Shown here in pieces: positions 50,487 through 60,334 of a stretch of 64,000 nucleotides of DNA (position 1 is its first letter; every line of letters starts with the position of its first letter). The stretch comes from Halostreptopolyspora alba (lineage in GTDB: Bacteria > Actinomycetota > Actinomycetes > Streptosporangiales > Streptosporangiaceae): positions 62,001-126,000 of the forward strand of contig RJMB01000015.1 of the NCBI GenBank assembly GCA_003725585.1. Direction: 5' to 3'. A program made the translations under genes and the position numbers. Below the pieces are notes generated by a model, which was given only the letters and a program-made list of their open reading frames with translations, did not search any database and was not told the DNA's origin.

Positions 50487-50777
50487 GAAATCGGTTCGGC
50501 GCGGGAGCGCCGGCCACGTAAGCGGAGGCAGATCCTCCCACCCGCCGGGGTAGACCCGCGCGGGTTCCGGCAGAACAACGCGGAATGCCCGCGGCGCCGA
50601 TCACGGTGTACCGCGGTGCCGATCCGGGCGGAGCCGACCGGTCTCCGCCGCACTCCGCGTATCCGTCGGTGGATCACCCCGCTTGCACCCGCTGGCGGGG
50701 TTTTCGCTTTTGGGCCTGCACGGGACCGGGCAACCCCGAACATACGAGTGATGACGACAATGCTAGGGAGGGGTCCC
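50487..50777 (+). ncRNA. Structured infC 5' leader (attenuator candidate)
   Basis: The about 290 bases between the candidate promoter and infC contain several GC-rich complementary stretches and end with an intrinsic terminator 67 bases before the start codon. A terminator inside a leader of a ribosomal-protein operon suggests transcription attenuation. No match to a named leader family can be made by eye, so the functional call is inference. The whole 541-base gap from aroE to infC (50237-50777) holds no other gene. Confidence 0.5.
50677..50711 (+). terminator. Intrinsic terminator in the infC leader
   Basis: CCCCGC (50677-50682) pairs with GCGGGG (50695-50700), followed at once by TTTTCGCTTTT. 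The T-rich tail is rare in this genome, making it the clearest intrinsic terminator in the window. Confidence 0.75.
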
Positions 50778-51374
50778 ATCAGCGCTGAGCCCCGCATCAA
50801 CGACCGCATTCGGGTTTCCGAGGTCCGTCTCGTCGGCCCCAACGGCGAGCAGGTGGGTATCGTGCCCGTGCAGGACGCGTTGCGTCTGGCACAGGAGGCC
50901 GATCTCGACCTGGTCGAGGTCGCGCCAACGGCTCGCCCACCGGTCGCCAAGCTGATGGACTACGGCAAGTACAAGTACGAGTCCGCGGTCAAGGCGCGCG
51001 AGTCGCGTAAGAATCAGGCGAACACGATCATCAAGGAGATCAAGCTCCGCCCGAAGATCGATCCGAACGACTACGCGACCAAGAAGGGTCACGTGGAGCG
51101 GTTCCTCAAGGGTGGGGACAAGGTCAAGGTGACGATCATGTTCCGCGGACGCGAGCAGTCCCGGCCGGAGCTGGGCTTCCGGCTGCTGCGCCAGCTTGCC
51201 GACGACGTTAATGAGTTCGGACAGGTCGAGTCCCAGCCCAAGCAGGACGGCCGCAACATGACGATGGTGATCGGTCCGCACAAGCGGCGTTCCGACCAGA
51301 AGTCCGAAGGCCGTGGCAGCGCGGGGAAGGGGCAGCGTCCGCAGCGTGCCGAAGGCGCCGGTCAGGGGAGCTGA
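50778..51374 (+). CDS. infC: Translation initiation factor IF-3 (ATC start)
   Basis: A 198-residue IF-3 with N-domain [26 protein letters not shown], linker [21 protein letters not shown] and C-domain [19 protein letters not shown], plus a short Lys/Arg/Gly tail. The best start is the ATC at 50778: AGGGAGGGG lies 4 bases upstream and homologs begin at this residue. IF-3 rejects non-standard starts, so an AUC/AUU start gives autoregulation in E. coli and probably here. An in-frame ATG at 50760 has no ribosome site. Confidence 0.93.
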   Translation: MSAEPRINDRIRVSEVRLVGPNGEQVGIVPVQDALRLAQEADLDLVEVAPTARPPVAKLMDYGKYKYESAVKARESRKNQANTIIKEIKLRPKIDPNDYATKKGHVERFLKGGDKVKVTIMFRGREQSRPELGFRLLRQLADDVNEFGQVESQPKQDGRNMTMVIGPHKRRSDQKSEGRGSAGKGQRPQRAEGAGQGS

Positions 51375-51531
51375 ACCCGGCCCACCCGACGGTCGCGGTC
51401 CGGCCGCCGCGTGTCGGCGGCCGCGCCTTCCGGATGACCAGCGGGAGCGTACACGGTACCGGAGCCTGGGCGACGGTTGTCGCGGCCCCGTGAGTTCTGG
51501 GGGCCGGACGGTCCCAGGGAAGACATGTGCC

Positions 51532-51591
51532 GATCGCCCGACGTGAGCGGGCGATCAACGAGATCGCGCCACCGTGTCGGACGGTGGCGCG
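51532..51591 (+). promoter_or_regulatory. Two tandem strong hairpins in the rpmI leader
   Basis: Hairpin 1: GATCGCCCG / CGGGCGATC (9 bp, loop 7, 51532-51556). Hairpin 2: CGCGCCACCGT / ACGGTGGCGCG (11 bp, loop GTCGG, 51565-51591). Hairpin 2 ends 9 bases before the rpmI ribosome site AGGAGAGGA. Candidates for ribosomal-protein autoregulation (L20 binds the equivalent area in E. coli), RNA processing or attenuation. No T run follows. Confidence 0.6.
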
Positions 51592-51618
51592 CCGAATGAG
51601 TAGGAGAGGACGGCGACG

Positions 51619-51810
51619 ATGCCGAAGAACAAGACGCACAGCGGAGCGCGCAAGCGTTTCCGCATGACTGGCTCCGGCAAGATCATGCGCCGCCGCGCCA
51701 ACAAGAACCACCTGCTGGAGCACAAGGAGAGCAAGCGCAAGCGCCGCCTCAGCAAGGAGGTGGAGATGGCGCGCCCCGACGCCAACAAGCTCAAGACGCT
51801 GCTCCGCTGA
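51619..51810 (+). CDS. rpmI: Ribosomal protein bL35
   Basis: A 63-residue very basic protein: [38 protein letters not shown]. Standard length and sequence for L35. Lies between infC and rplT as in nearly all bacteria; AGGAGAGGA precedes the ATG. Confidence 0.97.
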   Translation: MPKNKTHSGARKRFRMTGSGKIMRRRANKNHLLEHKESKRKRRLSKEVEMARPDANKLKTLLR

Positions 51811-52006
51811 GCGGTTCGTCGGCACGGCGCGCGGTCGCCGTCCACACTGATGGAGTTCCGCCGGGTCGAGACCGTTCCACAGGTGCCGCGCACCGGGGCG
51901 GGCGTCAACGCGGCGGACGGGAATGTCCGAACGGCCCCCGGGTGTGCCGGACCAGGCCGACCGGTAGCGCGATGACCGCCTACCAGCAACCTACGAGGGA
52001 GTCACA

Positions 52007-52390
52007 GTGGCACGCGTGAAGCGGGCTCTCAACGCCAAGAAGAAGCGCCGGGTCGTTCTCGAGAGCGCCAGCGGCTACCGCGGCCAGCGGTCGCGCCTGT
52101 ACCGCAAGGCCAAGGAGCAGATGCTCCACTCGATGACCTACTCCTACCGGGACCGCAAGGACCGGAAGGGGCAGTTCCGCCGGCTGTGGATCCAGCGCAT
52201 CAACGCCGGCGCCCGTGCCAACGGGCTCACCTACAATCGGTTCATGCAGGGCCTGAAGGCCGCGGAGGTCGACGTCGACCGTCGTATGCTGGCCGAGCTC
52301 GCGGTCAATGACGAGGCCGCGTTCTCCGCGCTGGTCGAGACCGCCAAGCAGGCACTGCCCGCCACCGCCACCACGCAGACGCCGGCCTGA
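52007..52390 (+). CDS. rplT: Ribosomal protein bL20
   Basis: A 127-residue basic protein: [37 protein letters not shown] and [22 protein letters not shown]20 is an early assembly protein and in several bacteria represses its own operon. GTG start with GAGGGAG upstream. The 196-base gap from rpmI is longer than usual and could hold a further control element. Confidence 0.97.
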   Translation: MARVKRALNAKKKRRVVLESASGYRGQRSRLYRKAKEQMLHSMTYSYRDRKDRKGQFRRLWIQRINAGARANGLTYNRFMQGLKAAEVDVDRRMLAELAVNDEAAFSALVETAKQALPATATTQTPA

Positions 52391-52415
52391 CGACACGGGT
52401 CGGAGCGAGAGCGCG

Positions 52416-53243
52416 ATGGCGGGCCACGAGTTCACCGGCGTTCGATCCCCCCGCGTCAAGAGGGCTCGTCGGCTCGCCAAGCGCGCGTTCCGGCAACGTG
52501 AGAGGCGCTTCCTCGCCGAAGGACCCCAGGCCGTTCGGGAAGCGCTGGCCGCGCCCGGCGTGGTGCACGAGGTGTATGTCACCGCCGAGGGCACACAGCG
52601 CCACGCTGGGATCGTCGAGGCGGCGACGTCCTCCGGCGTCCCGGTCCATCGCGTCACCACGGATGTGATGTCCGAGGTCGCGCAGACGGTGACCCCGCAG
52701 GGGATGCTCGCCGTCTGCGACTTCGTGGACGTCCCCCTGTCCGGGGTCACCCGTTCCCGCTTGGTGGTCGTGCTCTCCCACGTCCGTGACCCGGGAAACG
52801 CTGGCACCGTGGTGCGCACCGCTGACGCGGCCGGTGCCGACGCCGTCGTCTTCACCGACGCCTCGGTTGACCCCTACAACGGCAAGTGTGTGCGGGCCTC
52901 GGCGGGGAGCTTGTTCCATCTGCCGGTGGTCGTTGGCGTTCCGGTCACCGAGGCGATCGCCCAGTTGCGCGCCGCGGGGGTGAGTGTCCTGGCCGCCGAC
53001 GGCACCGGTGAACGCGACCTGGACTCGGCCGCCCACGCCGGGACGCTGGACCGTCCCGTGGCCTGGGTGTTCGGCAACGAGGCGTGGGGAATTCCCGAGG
53101 ACGTGGTCGCCGCGACCGACGGCGTCGTCCGGGTCCCCATCTACGGCGCCGCCGAGAGCCTCAACCTCGCCACGGCCGCCGCCGTGTGCCTGTACACCAC
53201 GGCCCGCCAGCAGCGAACCGCCCCGGACGCGGGGCGGGGATGA
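52416..53243 (+). CDS. SpoU/TrmH-family RNA 2'-O-methyltransferase
   Basis: A 275-residue SPOUT methyltransferase: an N-terminal RNA-binding domain (VRSPRVKRARRLAKRAFRQRERRFLAEGPQAVREAL) and the knotted catalytic domain with VLSHVRDPGNAGTVVRTADAAG (motif 1), WVFGNEAWGIP (motif 2) and VPIYGAAESLNLATAAAV (motif 3), which binds S-adenosylmethionine. It likely modifies rRNA or tRNA ribose; the exact target is unknown. The gene follows rplT by 25 bases, a common arrangement in actinobacteria. Confidence 0.92.
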   Translation: MAGHEFTGVRSPRVKRARRLAKRAFRQRERRFLAEGPQAVREALAAPGVVHEVYVTAEGTQRHAGIVEAATSSGVPVHRVTTDVMSEVAQTVTPQGMLAVCDFVDVPLSGVTRSRLVVVLSHVRDPGNAGTVVRTADAAGADAVVFTDASVDPYNGKCVRASAGSLFHLPVVVGVPVTEAIAQLRAAGVSVLAADGTGERDLDSAAHAGTLDRPVAWVFGNEAWGIPEDVVAATDGVVRVPIYGAAESLNLATAAAVCLYTTARQQRTAPDAGRG

Positions 53244-53731
53244 GTGGGCCGCCCCTTGAGGGCGCGGTGTCTGCGTACCGCCCGAAATGTCCTTTCGGTG
53301 GGCCATCACGACCCGCCTGGGCCGTTATGCGGGAAAGGCGTAACAACCCGCAACTCGGGTGAGAACGCTGCGTGTGCCCTTCGTTCCTGGTCAGCATGGG
53401 ACCAACTACGGAGTGTGGCGATAGTTTCGGGAGTCGCGGCGTCCCTGGGGGTTGCCCGCCTACCCTCGGTTGCCGATACGCTCGAAGCCCTTAGCCGCGG
53501 ACCGTCGTACTGGTCATGACGGTCATGCATAACAGGGATCCCGTTACGGCATGCGTGGCGTAGCGAGAGTGGGCATCGGGTAGTGACCATCAGTGGCATC
53601 GCGGGCACGGAACGGCGAGCCACGTGAATGACAAACGATGAACGGCACGACGGTACGGCGCCGTACTCGGGAGGGGTGCGCGTCGCGTTCCAGCGGCGCC
53701 GGACGGTCACATAGGGCGTGGGGAGGCGGTC
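53244..53731. other. Intergenic region before the PAS kinase
   Basis: A 488-base region with a small CCGAAA/TTTCGG hairpin at 53282-53298, a possible terminator for the rRNA methylase, and the dyad at 53524-53553. No gene is supported. Two GGTCATG copies (53512-53518, 53521-53527) precede the dyad. Confidence 0.45.
53524..53553. repeat. Imperfect palindrome centred on GGGATCCC
   Basis: CATGC...TAAC.GGGA | TCCC.GTTA...GCATG: both sides carry the same three blocks around a GGGATCCC core, with one- to two-base shifts. It lies about 180 bases upstream of the PAS histidine kinase and could be an operator. Confidence 0.45.
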
Positions 53732-54823
53732 GTGGGTAGCGACCAGTCGACGGCGAGTCGAGCGGAGAGCGAGAGCGCCGTGGGGGAGGAACCGACGCTT
53801 TCCGCTGAGGACGTGCCAGACGGTGTACTCGTCGCCGACCGGAACGGCAAGGTGATCACTTTCAACAGACTGGCCCGGCGGCTCACCCGCATCCCCGGCG
53901 AGGCAGCCCTGGGACGCGACTTTCGCGACGTGCTGCCGCTCAACGACGCCGAGGGCCGCGACTGGTGGAAGTGCAGCGATCCCTACGGCGGGTTGCGGAC
54001 CCGTACCCGCCAGCCCGAACGGACCCTGTTCCTCGCCGACGGCCGCGAGGTCCTGATGGCCGCGCGCTACGTTCGCGACGCCCCCTGCGGTGAGATCAGC
54101 CGGCTCGTCGTGACCCTGCGCGACGCGTCGTACCGCGCACGCGGCGAACGCAACCGCGCCGAGATCGTATCCACGGTCGCGCACGAGCTCAGATCCCCTC
54201 TGACCAGCGTCAAGGGCTTCACCGCCACTCTGCTGGCGAAGTGGGACCGCCTCACCGAGAAACAGAAGACCTTCATGTTGGAGACGGTCAACGCCGACGC
54301 CGATCGCGTCACGCGGTTGGTCACGGAGCTTCTCGACGTCTCCCGCATCGAGTCCGGCCGACTGGAGCTGCGCCGTCAGGTCGTCGACCTGCCCGAATGC
54401 GCCCGTAGGGTTATCGCGGGCCGGGTCGCGGCGGGCGAGGCCGAGGACCGTTTCCGCCTGGAGGTGAATACCGCGCTGCCCGAGATGTGGCTCGACCCCG
54501 ACAAGGTCGAGCAGATCATGGCCAACCTGGTGGAAAACGCGGTACGGCACGGCGCTGGTACTGTCACTATTGTGATCGAGCCCCACGAGGGAGGAGCAGC
54601 GGTGTCGGTGCGCGACGAAGGCAAGGGCGTAGCGCCCGAGGCCATCCCGCGCGTTTTCCGTCAGTTCTGGCGCAGCAAGCGGCGAGGCGGCACCGGCCTG
54701 GGCCTGTTCATCGTCAAGGGTCTGATCGAGGCCCACGGCGGCGCGATCGACGTTGGCCGTGCGCCCTGCGGCGGCGCGGAATTTCGATTTACCGTGCCCG
54801 CCGGTACCCCCGAGTTCGCCTGA
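53732..54823 (+). CDS. PAS-domain histidine kinase (orphan)
   Basis: A 363-residue cytoplasmic sensor kinase with no membrane helix. PAS domain about 25-130 (VPDGVLVADRNGKVITFNRLARRL), phosphoacceptor motif VAHELRSPLTSVKGF near 150, N box MANLVENAVRHG, G1 VRDEGKGVA and G2 GGTGLGLFIVKGLI near 320. No response regulator gene lies next to it. Equivalent kinases sit between the rRNA methylase and pheS in Streptomyces as I recall. GTG start with GGGAGGCGG upstream. Confidence 0.92.
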   Translation: MGSDQSTASRAESESAVGEEPTLSAEDVPDGVLVADRNGKVITFNRLARRLTRIPGEAALGRDFRDVLPLNDAEGRDWWKCSDPYGGLRTRTRQPERTLFLADGREVLMAARYVRDAPCGEISRLVVTLRDASYRARGERNRAEIVSTVAHELRSPLTSVKGFTATLLAKWDRLTEKQKTFMLETVNADADRVTRLVTELLDVSRIESGRLELRRQVVDLPECARRVIAGRVAAGEAEDRFRLEVNTALPEMWLDPDKVEQIMANLVENAVRHGAGTVTIVIEPHEGGAAVSVRDEGKGVAPEAIPRVFRQFWRSKRRGGTGLGLFIVKGLIEAHGGAIDVGRAPCGGAEFRFTVPAGTPEFA

Positions 54824-54948
54824 GCGGATTCGAGAGGGACGGCGGGCGGGCCTGTTCACGCTTTCCTGTCGGCCAGAGTCCGCCGCGTGAGTGGCGGACC
54901 GTGACGGCCGCTCCGCCATGATGGGCGGCAGCGGCGAGGCAACCAATC

Positions 54949-56067
54949 ATGTCTGCACCCAACGATTCCTACGACCCGGTAGAGGTGACCCCCCTGCATC
55001 CGGACGAGGTGGCCCGGATGCGCGACGAGGCGCTGGCCGCTATCGCGGCCGCCAGCTCCCTCGAGGAGCTCAAGGAGGTCCGAATCGCGTACGCCGGAGA
55101 CCGCTCCCCGTTGGCGCTGGCCAACCGGGAGATCGGCTCTCTGCCCCCCTCGGCCAGGGCCGAGGCTGGCCAGCGGGTCGGCGGTGCCCGGCGCGAGATC
55201 TCCGAGGCGCTCAAGGAGCGCGGCGCGGTGCTCGAGGAGGAGCGCGACAACCGTGTCCTCGTCGAGGAGGCCGTCGACGTGACGCTGGGGTGGGACCGGC
55301 GTCCGCGCGGGGCGCGGCACCCACTGACCACCATCGCCGAACGCATGACCGACATCTTCGTCAACATGGGCTTCGAGGTGGCCGAGGGGCCCGAGGTCGA
55401 GGCCGAGTGGTACAACTTCGACGCCCTGAACTTCCTGCCGGACCATCCCGCGCGCACGATGCAGGACACCTTCTTCGTCGAGGCGCCCTCCGGGGGTGAG
55501 TCCGGGCTGGTGCTACGTACCCACACCTCGCCGGTGCAGGTGCGCGCGCTGCTCGACCGGCCGCTCCCGGTCTACGTGGTGGCACCCGGAAAGACGTTCC
55601 GCACCGACGAGCTCGACGCCACCCATACCCCGGTGTTCCACCAGCTGGAGGGGATGGTGGTGGACGAGAACATCACCATGGCCCACCTGCGCGGTGCGAT
55701 TGACGCGTTCGTGCACTCGATGTTCGGTGCCGGCCTGCGTACCCGCTTCCGGCCGTACTACTTCCCGTTCACCGAGCCCTCGGGCGAGGTCGACCTGGAG
55801 TGCTTCGTCTGCCGCGGCGAGTCGGTGGGCAACCCCGACGCGCCGTGCCGCACGTGCGGGTCCGAGGGGTGGATCGAGCTGGGCGGGTGCGGCATGATCA
55901 ACCCGCGGGTCCTCGTGGCCGCCGGGGTCGACACCGAGCGCTACAGCGGGTGGGCGTTCGGGATCGGAGTCGAACGAACCCTGATGTTCGCGCACGGAGT
56001 GCGCGACATGCGCGACATGGTCGAGGGCGATGTCCGGTTCGCCTCGGCGTTCGGGATGGAGGTCTGA
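54949..56067 (+). CDS. pheS: Phenylalanyl-tRNA synthetase alpha subunit
   Basis: A 372-residue class II catalytic subunit: N-terminal coiled coil (about 15-100), [28 protein letters not shown], motif 2 [19 protein letters not shown], and motif 3 [18 protein letters not shown] near 340. A CxxC pair (VCRG and CRTCG) lies near 285. It forms a heterotetramer with PheT, whose start it overlaps (TGATG). Confidence 0.97.
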   Translation: MSAPNDSYDPVEVTPLHPDEVARMRDEALAAIAAASSLEELKEVRIAYAGDRSPLALANREIGSLPPSARAEAGQRVGGARREISEALKERGAVLEEERDNRVLVEEAVDVTLGWDRRPRGARHPLTTIAERMTDIFVNMGFEVAEGPEVEAEWYNFDALNFLPDHPARTMQDTFFVEAPSGGESGLVLRTHTSPVQVRALLDRPLPVYVVAPGKTFRTDELDATHTPVFHQLEGMVVDENITMAHLRGAIDAFVHSMFGAGLRTRFRPYYFPFTEPSGEVDLECFVCRGESVGNPDAPCRTCGSEGWIELGGCGMINPRVLVAAGVDTERYSGWAFGIGVERTLMFAHGVRDMRDMVEGDVRFASAFGMEV

Positions 56068-58577
56068 TGCGTGTCCCTGTCTCCTGGCTCCGGGAGTACG
56101 TCGACCTGCCGGCCGAACTGACGGCCCGCGACCTCGCCGCGGGGCTGATCAGCGTGGGGCTCGAGGTGGAGACCGTCGACGAGATCGGCGCCGACATCAC
56201 CGGCCCCATCGTGCTCGGGCGGGTGCGCGAGATCGAGGAGCTGACCGGGTTCAAGAAGCCCATCCGGTACTGCCGGGTCGACGTCGGAGCGGCCAACGGC
56301 ACCGGAGAGCCCCAGGGCATCGTGTGCGGCGCGCGGAACTTCTCCGAGGGGGACCCGGTCGTCGTGGCGCTTCCCGGCGCCACACTCCCGGGTGGTTTCG
56401 CGATCAGTGCCCGCACGACCTATGGGCGGGTCTCCGAGGGCATGATCTGCTCGGCCACCGAGCTGGGTCTGTGGGAGGACCACACGGGCATCGTCGTGCT
56501 CCCCGAGGGCCTCGGGGAACCCGGGGCCGACATCCACGACCTGCTTGGCCTGCGCGAGGACGTCCTGGACATCGCGGTCACCCCGGATCGCGGCTACACC
56601 CTGTCCATCCGTGGTGTGGCTCGGGAGGCCGCGGCGACCTACGGTGTGTCGTTCCACGATCCGGCCGATGTGCCCGTCAGCGGCACTGCGGAGGGTGGCT
56701 ACCCGGCGACCGTGGCCGACCCGGCGATCTGCTCCCGCTACGTGCTGCGGGGGGTCACCGGCTTCGATCCCGACGCTGAGTCCCCGCTGTGGATGAAGCG
56801 GCGCCTGGCCCAAACGGGGGTTCGCCCCATCTCGCTCGCGGTCGACGTCACGAACTACGTGCTGATGGAGCTCGGTCAGCCGCTGCACGCCTGGGACCGC
56901 GACAAGCTCCGCGGTCCGATCGAGGTCCGGCTGGCCCACAGCGGTGAGCAGCTGGAGACGCTCGACCACGTCAAGCGTTCCCTCGACCCCGACGACATCC
57001 TGATCACCGACGAGTCCGGCCCGATCAACATCGCCGGCGTCATGGGCGGCGCGACGACCGAGATCGACCCGACCTCCACCAATGTGATCATCGAGGCCGC
57101 GCACTTCAGCGAGACTCATATCGCGCGCGCGTCCCGCCGTCACCAGCTCTCCTCGGAGTCCTCGCGGCGGTTCGAACGCGGCGTCGACTCCGAGCTGCAG
57201 CTCGCTGCGGCCACGCGGGCGGTGAACCTGCTCGCCGAGTTCGGCGGCGCCGGCGTTGAGGAGGGCTACACCCACATCGACCTCAGCGTGGCCCGCGAGC
57301 CCATCACGATCGACGAGCGGTTGCCGGCCCGCGTGTCCGGTGTGGACTACCCGGCGGGGACCACCGTACGTCGGCTGCGTGAGGTGGGGTGCGCGGTGGA
57401 GGAGGCCGGCCAGACGCTGTGGGTCACTCCGCCGTCGTGGCGCCCCGACATCACCGACCCGAACGACCTCGCCGAGGAGGTCATCCGGCTTGAGGGGTAC
57501 GGCGAGATCCCCTCGATCCCGCCACGAGCGCCCGCGGGCCGCGGCCTCACGAGCGGCCAGCGGATCCGGCGGGCCGTCGGACGGGGGCTCGCCGGGGCGG
57601 GCTTCATCGAGACCCTCAGCTACCCGTTCGTGGGAGAGGGGCACTTCGACGGTCTGCGGTTGGGGCCGGACGACGAGCGGCGCAGGGCGGTGCGGCTGAC
57701 CAATCCGCTCAACGATGACGAGCCGCTGCTGCGTACCACCCTGCTTCCCGGGCTGTTGCGAACGCTCGTCCGCAACGTGGGTCGCGGCTTCAACGATGTC
57801 GCCCTCTTCGAGATCGGTCTGGTCTACCTGCCCAAGGAGGGCGCCCCCGAGTACGCCCCCATGCCGCCGGTGGACCGTGGCCCCACCCCGGAGGAGCGGG
57901 CGAACCTCGAGGAGGCCCTGCCGGAGCAGCCGCGCCGCGTCGCGGCGGTCCTGGCCGGAAACCGGGAGCTCTCGGGCTGGTGGGGCAAGGGGCGTCAGGC
58001 CACGTGGGCGGACGCGATCGAGGCGGCGCGTGAGGTGGGGCGCGCGGCCGGGGCCGAGTTGCGCCCCCGGCCGGCCGATGACTCCCCGTGGCACCCGGGA
58101 CGCTGCGCGGCGCTGTATGTTGTCAACAACAGTGATGGTGGGTCAGGGGCCGGAACCCTCGTGGGGCACGCGGGCGAGCTCCATCCGCGTGTCATCGGTT
58201 CCTACGGGCTTCCGGCCCGCACTGTGGCCATGGAGGTCGAACTCGACGTGATCGAGGCGGCACGAACCACCGTCCGCGCGCCCGAGATCTCCGGTTACCC
58301 GGTGGCGGCCCAGGACGTCGCTCTTGTTGTTGACAACTCGGTTCTCGCGGCCGACGTCGAGGAGGCGCTGCGTTCAGGCGCCGGTGACCTGCTGGAAAGC
58401 GTTCGGCTGTTCGATGTCTACACCGGTGAGCAGGTGGGTGAGGGCCGCAAGTCACTGGCCTACAACCTGCGTTTCCGGGCCGGTGACCGCACTCTCACGG
58501 CCGAGGAGACCACGGTCGCGCGTGACGCCGCGGTCGCGGCCGCGGCCAGTCGGACGGGCGCGGTCCTGCGCGGCTAG
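56067..58577 (+). CDS. pheT: Phenylalanyl-tRNA synthetase beta subunit
   Basis: An 836-residue subunit: B1 start [20 protein letters not shown], the tRNA-binding EMAP-like domain (about 40-150), the B3/B4 editing domain (about 215-395) with a conserved [20 protein letters not shown]5, and the C-terminal FDX anticodon-binding domain (about 740-836, [15 protein letters not shown]). Start fixed by the TGATG overlap with pheS. Confidence 0.97.
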   Translation: MRVPVSWLREYVDLPAELTARDLAAGLISVGLEVETVDEIGADITGPIVLGRVREIEELTGFKKPIRYCRVDVGAANGTGEPQGIVCGARNFSEGDPVVVALPGATLPGGFAISARTTYGRVSEGMICSATELGLWEDHTGIVVLPEGLGEPGADIHDLLGLREDVLDIAVTPDRGYTLSIRGVAREAAATYGVSFHDPADVPVSGTAEGGYPATVADPAICSRYVLRGVTGFDPDAESPLWMKRRLAQTGVRPISLAVDVTNYVLMELGQPLHAWDRDKLRGPIEVRLAHSGEQLETLDHVKRSLDPDDILITDESGPINIAGVMGGATTEIDPTSTNVIIEAAHFSETHIARASRRHQLSSESSRRFERGVDSELQLAAATRAVNLLAEFGGAGVEEGYTHIDLSVAREPITIDERLPARVSGVDYPAGTTVRRLREVGCAVEEAGQTLWVTPPSWRPDITDPNDLAEEVIRLEGYGEIPSIPPRAPAGRGLTSGQRIRRAVGRGLAGAGFIETLSYPFVGEGHFDGLRLGPDDERRRAVRLTNPLNDDEPLLRTTLLPGLLRTLVRNVGRGFNDVALFEIGLVYLPKEGAPEYAPMPPVDRGPTPEERANLEEALPEQPRRVAAVLAGNRELSGWWGKGRQATWADAIEAAREVGRAAGAELRPRPADDSPWHPGRCAALYVVNNSDGGSGAGTLVGHAGELHPRVIGSYGLPARTVAMEVELDVIEAARTTVRAPEISGYPVAAQDVALVVDNSVLAADVEEALRSGAGDLLESVRLFDVYTGEQVGEGRKSLAYNLRFRAGDRTLTAEETTVARDAAVAAAASRTGAVLRG

Positions 58578-58600
58578 TACACGGGGCCACGCCCCGCCGC

Positions 58601-58640
58601 GGCCCCCGTTCCACCGCCCGCTGGCCGTGGAACGGGGGCC
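58601..58640 (+). terminator. Strong terminator hairpin after pheT
   Basis: A perfect 14-bp stem GGCCCCCGTTCCAC / GTGGAACGGGGGCC with a 12-base loop, beginning 24 bases after pheT. The remaining gap to the aminotransferase (58641-58893) is AT-richer; a weak TTGAGC-15-TAGTGT lies at 58688-58714, with a short spacer, as possible promoter. Confidence 0.75.
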
Positions 58641-58893
58641 GTGCGCCGCCGAGGTTTCTTCACCTGTCTTCCCTGCTGAGGCCGGGTTTGAGCGAGGTGT
58701 TTCGGTGGTAGTGTGCATGTTCGGCGCAGAACCGGGCAGGATTTATTGTTTTCCCTCTTGAAGCCGGGGCTGCCGGGAACTTAGCCTGCAATTACCTGCC
58801 GCGAACACGGGCTCCAGAAGCCTTCGCGGAACAGCTGTTTCCTTCTGCGTTTTCTCGTTGCGTTTTCACGCACCTTTGGCTCGGAGGTCGCCT

Positions 58894-60201
58894 GTGACCG
58901 AAACAGTGGTTTCGTATGCGCGCAAACCGGCGGAGCAGCTGGAGCCCAGCCGCTTCTGGCATACCTTCAGTAATATGAATACCGTCACCCAGGGGCCGAA
59001 GTTCGTGGTTTCCGAGGCCGAAGGCGTCTGGCTCTGGGATGACAACGGCGATCGCTACCTCGACGGCACCGCGAGCCTGTGGTACTGCAACGTTGGTCAC
59101 GGTCGTACGGAGATCGCGGACGCCGTGTACCGGCAAATCAGCACCCTGGACGCCTACACCGTCTACGGTGACTTCGCCAACGAGCCCGCGTTGCAGCTCA
59201 GTGAACGCCTGGCGGCCCACGCGCCGGTGGCGGATCCGCGGGTGATCCTCACCTGTGGGGGTGGCGAGGCGGTCGACACCGCGGCCAAGCTCGCCCGGCG
59301 GTACTGGGCGGCCCAGGGCCAACCCGAACGTGGGCACCTGATCAGCCGTACCGGTGGCTACCACGGCCTGCACGGCTTCGGCACCAGCATGATCGGCATG
59401 GACCGGTTCCGCACCGGCTTCGGGCGGCTCATCGAGGACACATCGGTGGTGGCGCACGATTCCGTCGAGGCGCTCGAGGAGGAGATCCTGCGTGTCGGGC
59501 CGGAGCGTGTCGCCGCGTACTTCGCCGAGCCGATCATCGGGGCCGGCGGTGTCTACGCTCCCCCCGAGGGCTACTTCGAGGGTGTGGCCCAACTGTGCCG
59601 GCGCTACGGCATCCTGTTCATCGTCGACAGTGTGATCTGCGGGTTCGCCCGCATGGGCAACTGGTTCGGGATCGAGCGCTTCGGGGTTAGGCCCGACATG
59701 ATCGTCTTCGCCAAGGGGGTCAGCAGCGGATACCTCCCGCTGGGCGGGGTGATCACGAGCGGGGAGGTCGCCGAGCCGTTCTGGAACCGGCCCGGGAACC
59801 CCTTCGTCCACGGGACCACCTACGCCGGACACCCCACCTGTTGTGCGGCGGCCATGGCCAACCTCGACATCCTGGAACGCGAGGACCTTTTCACCGTCTC
59901 GTTGGAGATCGAGACCCAGCTCGACTCCGCCGTGCAGACCCTGGCCGACCACCCGCTGGTCCGCGAGGTCCGTTCCGGTGTCGGCGTCATGGCCGCGGTG
60001 GAGCTCACCACGGAGGCCCTGGAACAGCGCGGCATCACCACCTCGGAGGTCTTCACCGAGGCGCGTGCGCGCGGTGTGGTGCTGCGCGCGATCCCGCACT
60101 CGTTGCTGATCTCGCCGCCACTGATCATCACCTGGGAGCAGATCGACCACCTGGTGTCCACACTGCGTGCCGCTCTCGACGCGGTCGACCAGCGACACTA
60201 G
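58894..60201 (+). CDS. Class III PLP-dependent aminotransferase
   Basis: A 435-residue omega-aminotransferase of the putrescine/GABA/beta-alanine type. PLP lysine in FAKGVSSGYLPLGGV near 285, cofactor Asp in IVDSVICGFARMGNWFG near 255 (the usual DEV-GFGR block reads DSV-GFAR), phosphate site TCGGGEAVDTAAKLAR near 125, and LWYCNVGHG near 65. It moves an amino group from an omega-amine to pyruvate or another keto acid. GTG 58894 has GGAGGT upstream. Next to a MarR regulator and an FAD amine oxidoreductase, suggesting amine or polyamine catabolism; substrate unproven. Confidence 0.9.
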   Translation: MTETVVSYARKPAEQLEPSRFWHTFSNMNTVTQGPKFVVSEAEGVWLWDDNGDRYLDGTASLWYCNVGHGRTEIADAVYRQISTLDAYTVYGDFANEPALQLSERLAAHAPVADPRVILTCGGGEAVDTAAKLARRYWAAQGQPERGHLISRTGGYHGLHGFGTSMIGMDRFRTGFGRLIEDTSVVAHDSVEALEEEILRVGPERVAAYFAEPIIGAGGVYAPPEGYFEGVAQLCRRYGILFIVDSVICGFARMGNWFGIERFGVRPDMIVFAKGVSSGYLPLGGVITSGEVAEPFWNRPGNPFVHGTTYAGHPTCCAAAMANLDILEREDLFTVSLEIETQLDSAVQTLADHPLVREVRSGVGVMAAVELTTEALEQRGITTSEVFTEARARGVVLRAIPHSLLISPPLIITWEQIDHLVSTLRAALDAVDQRH

Positions 60202-60305
60202 CCCGATCGCCGCTCGCGGTTCCCGTTCGGGGTCGGCGCCCACCAGTGGCGCCGGCCCGTTGTGTTTTCGGGGGCGATGGGCCGGAGTTGGCTAGATTCT
60301 GCCTG

Positions 60306-60333
60306 GGAAGATATTTCCTGATAGTGTCAGGAA
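60306..60333. promoter_or_regulatory. Overlapping dyads at the marR start, likely operator
   Basis: TTCCTGA-TAGTG-TCAGGAA (60315-60333) is a perfect 7-bp inverted repeat ending one base before the ATG and covering the ribosome site AGGAA. It overlaps GGAA-GATAT-TTCC (60306-60318). Size and symmetry suit a MarR dimer site, so negative autoregulation is likely. Confidence 0.65.
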
Positions 60334-60334
60334 G

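Noticed and set aside
50760-50777. ATG start for infC
   Set aside because: It lacks a ribosome site and adds six residues beyond the homologous start; the strong site points at the ATC.
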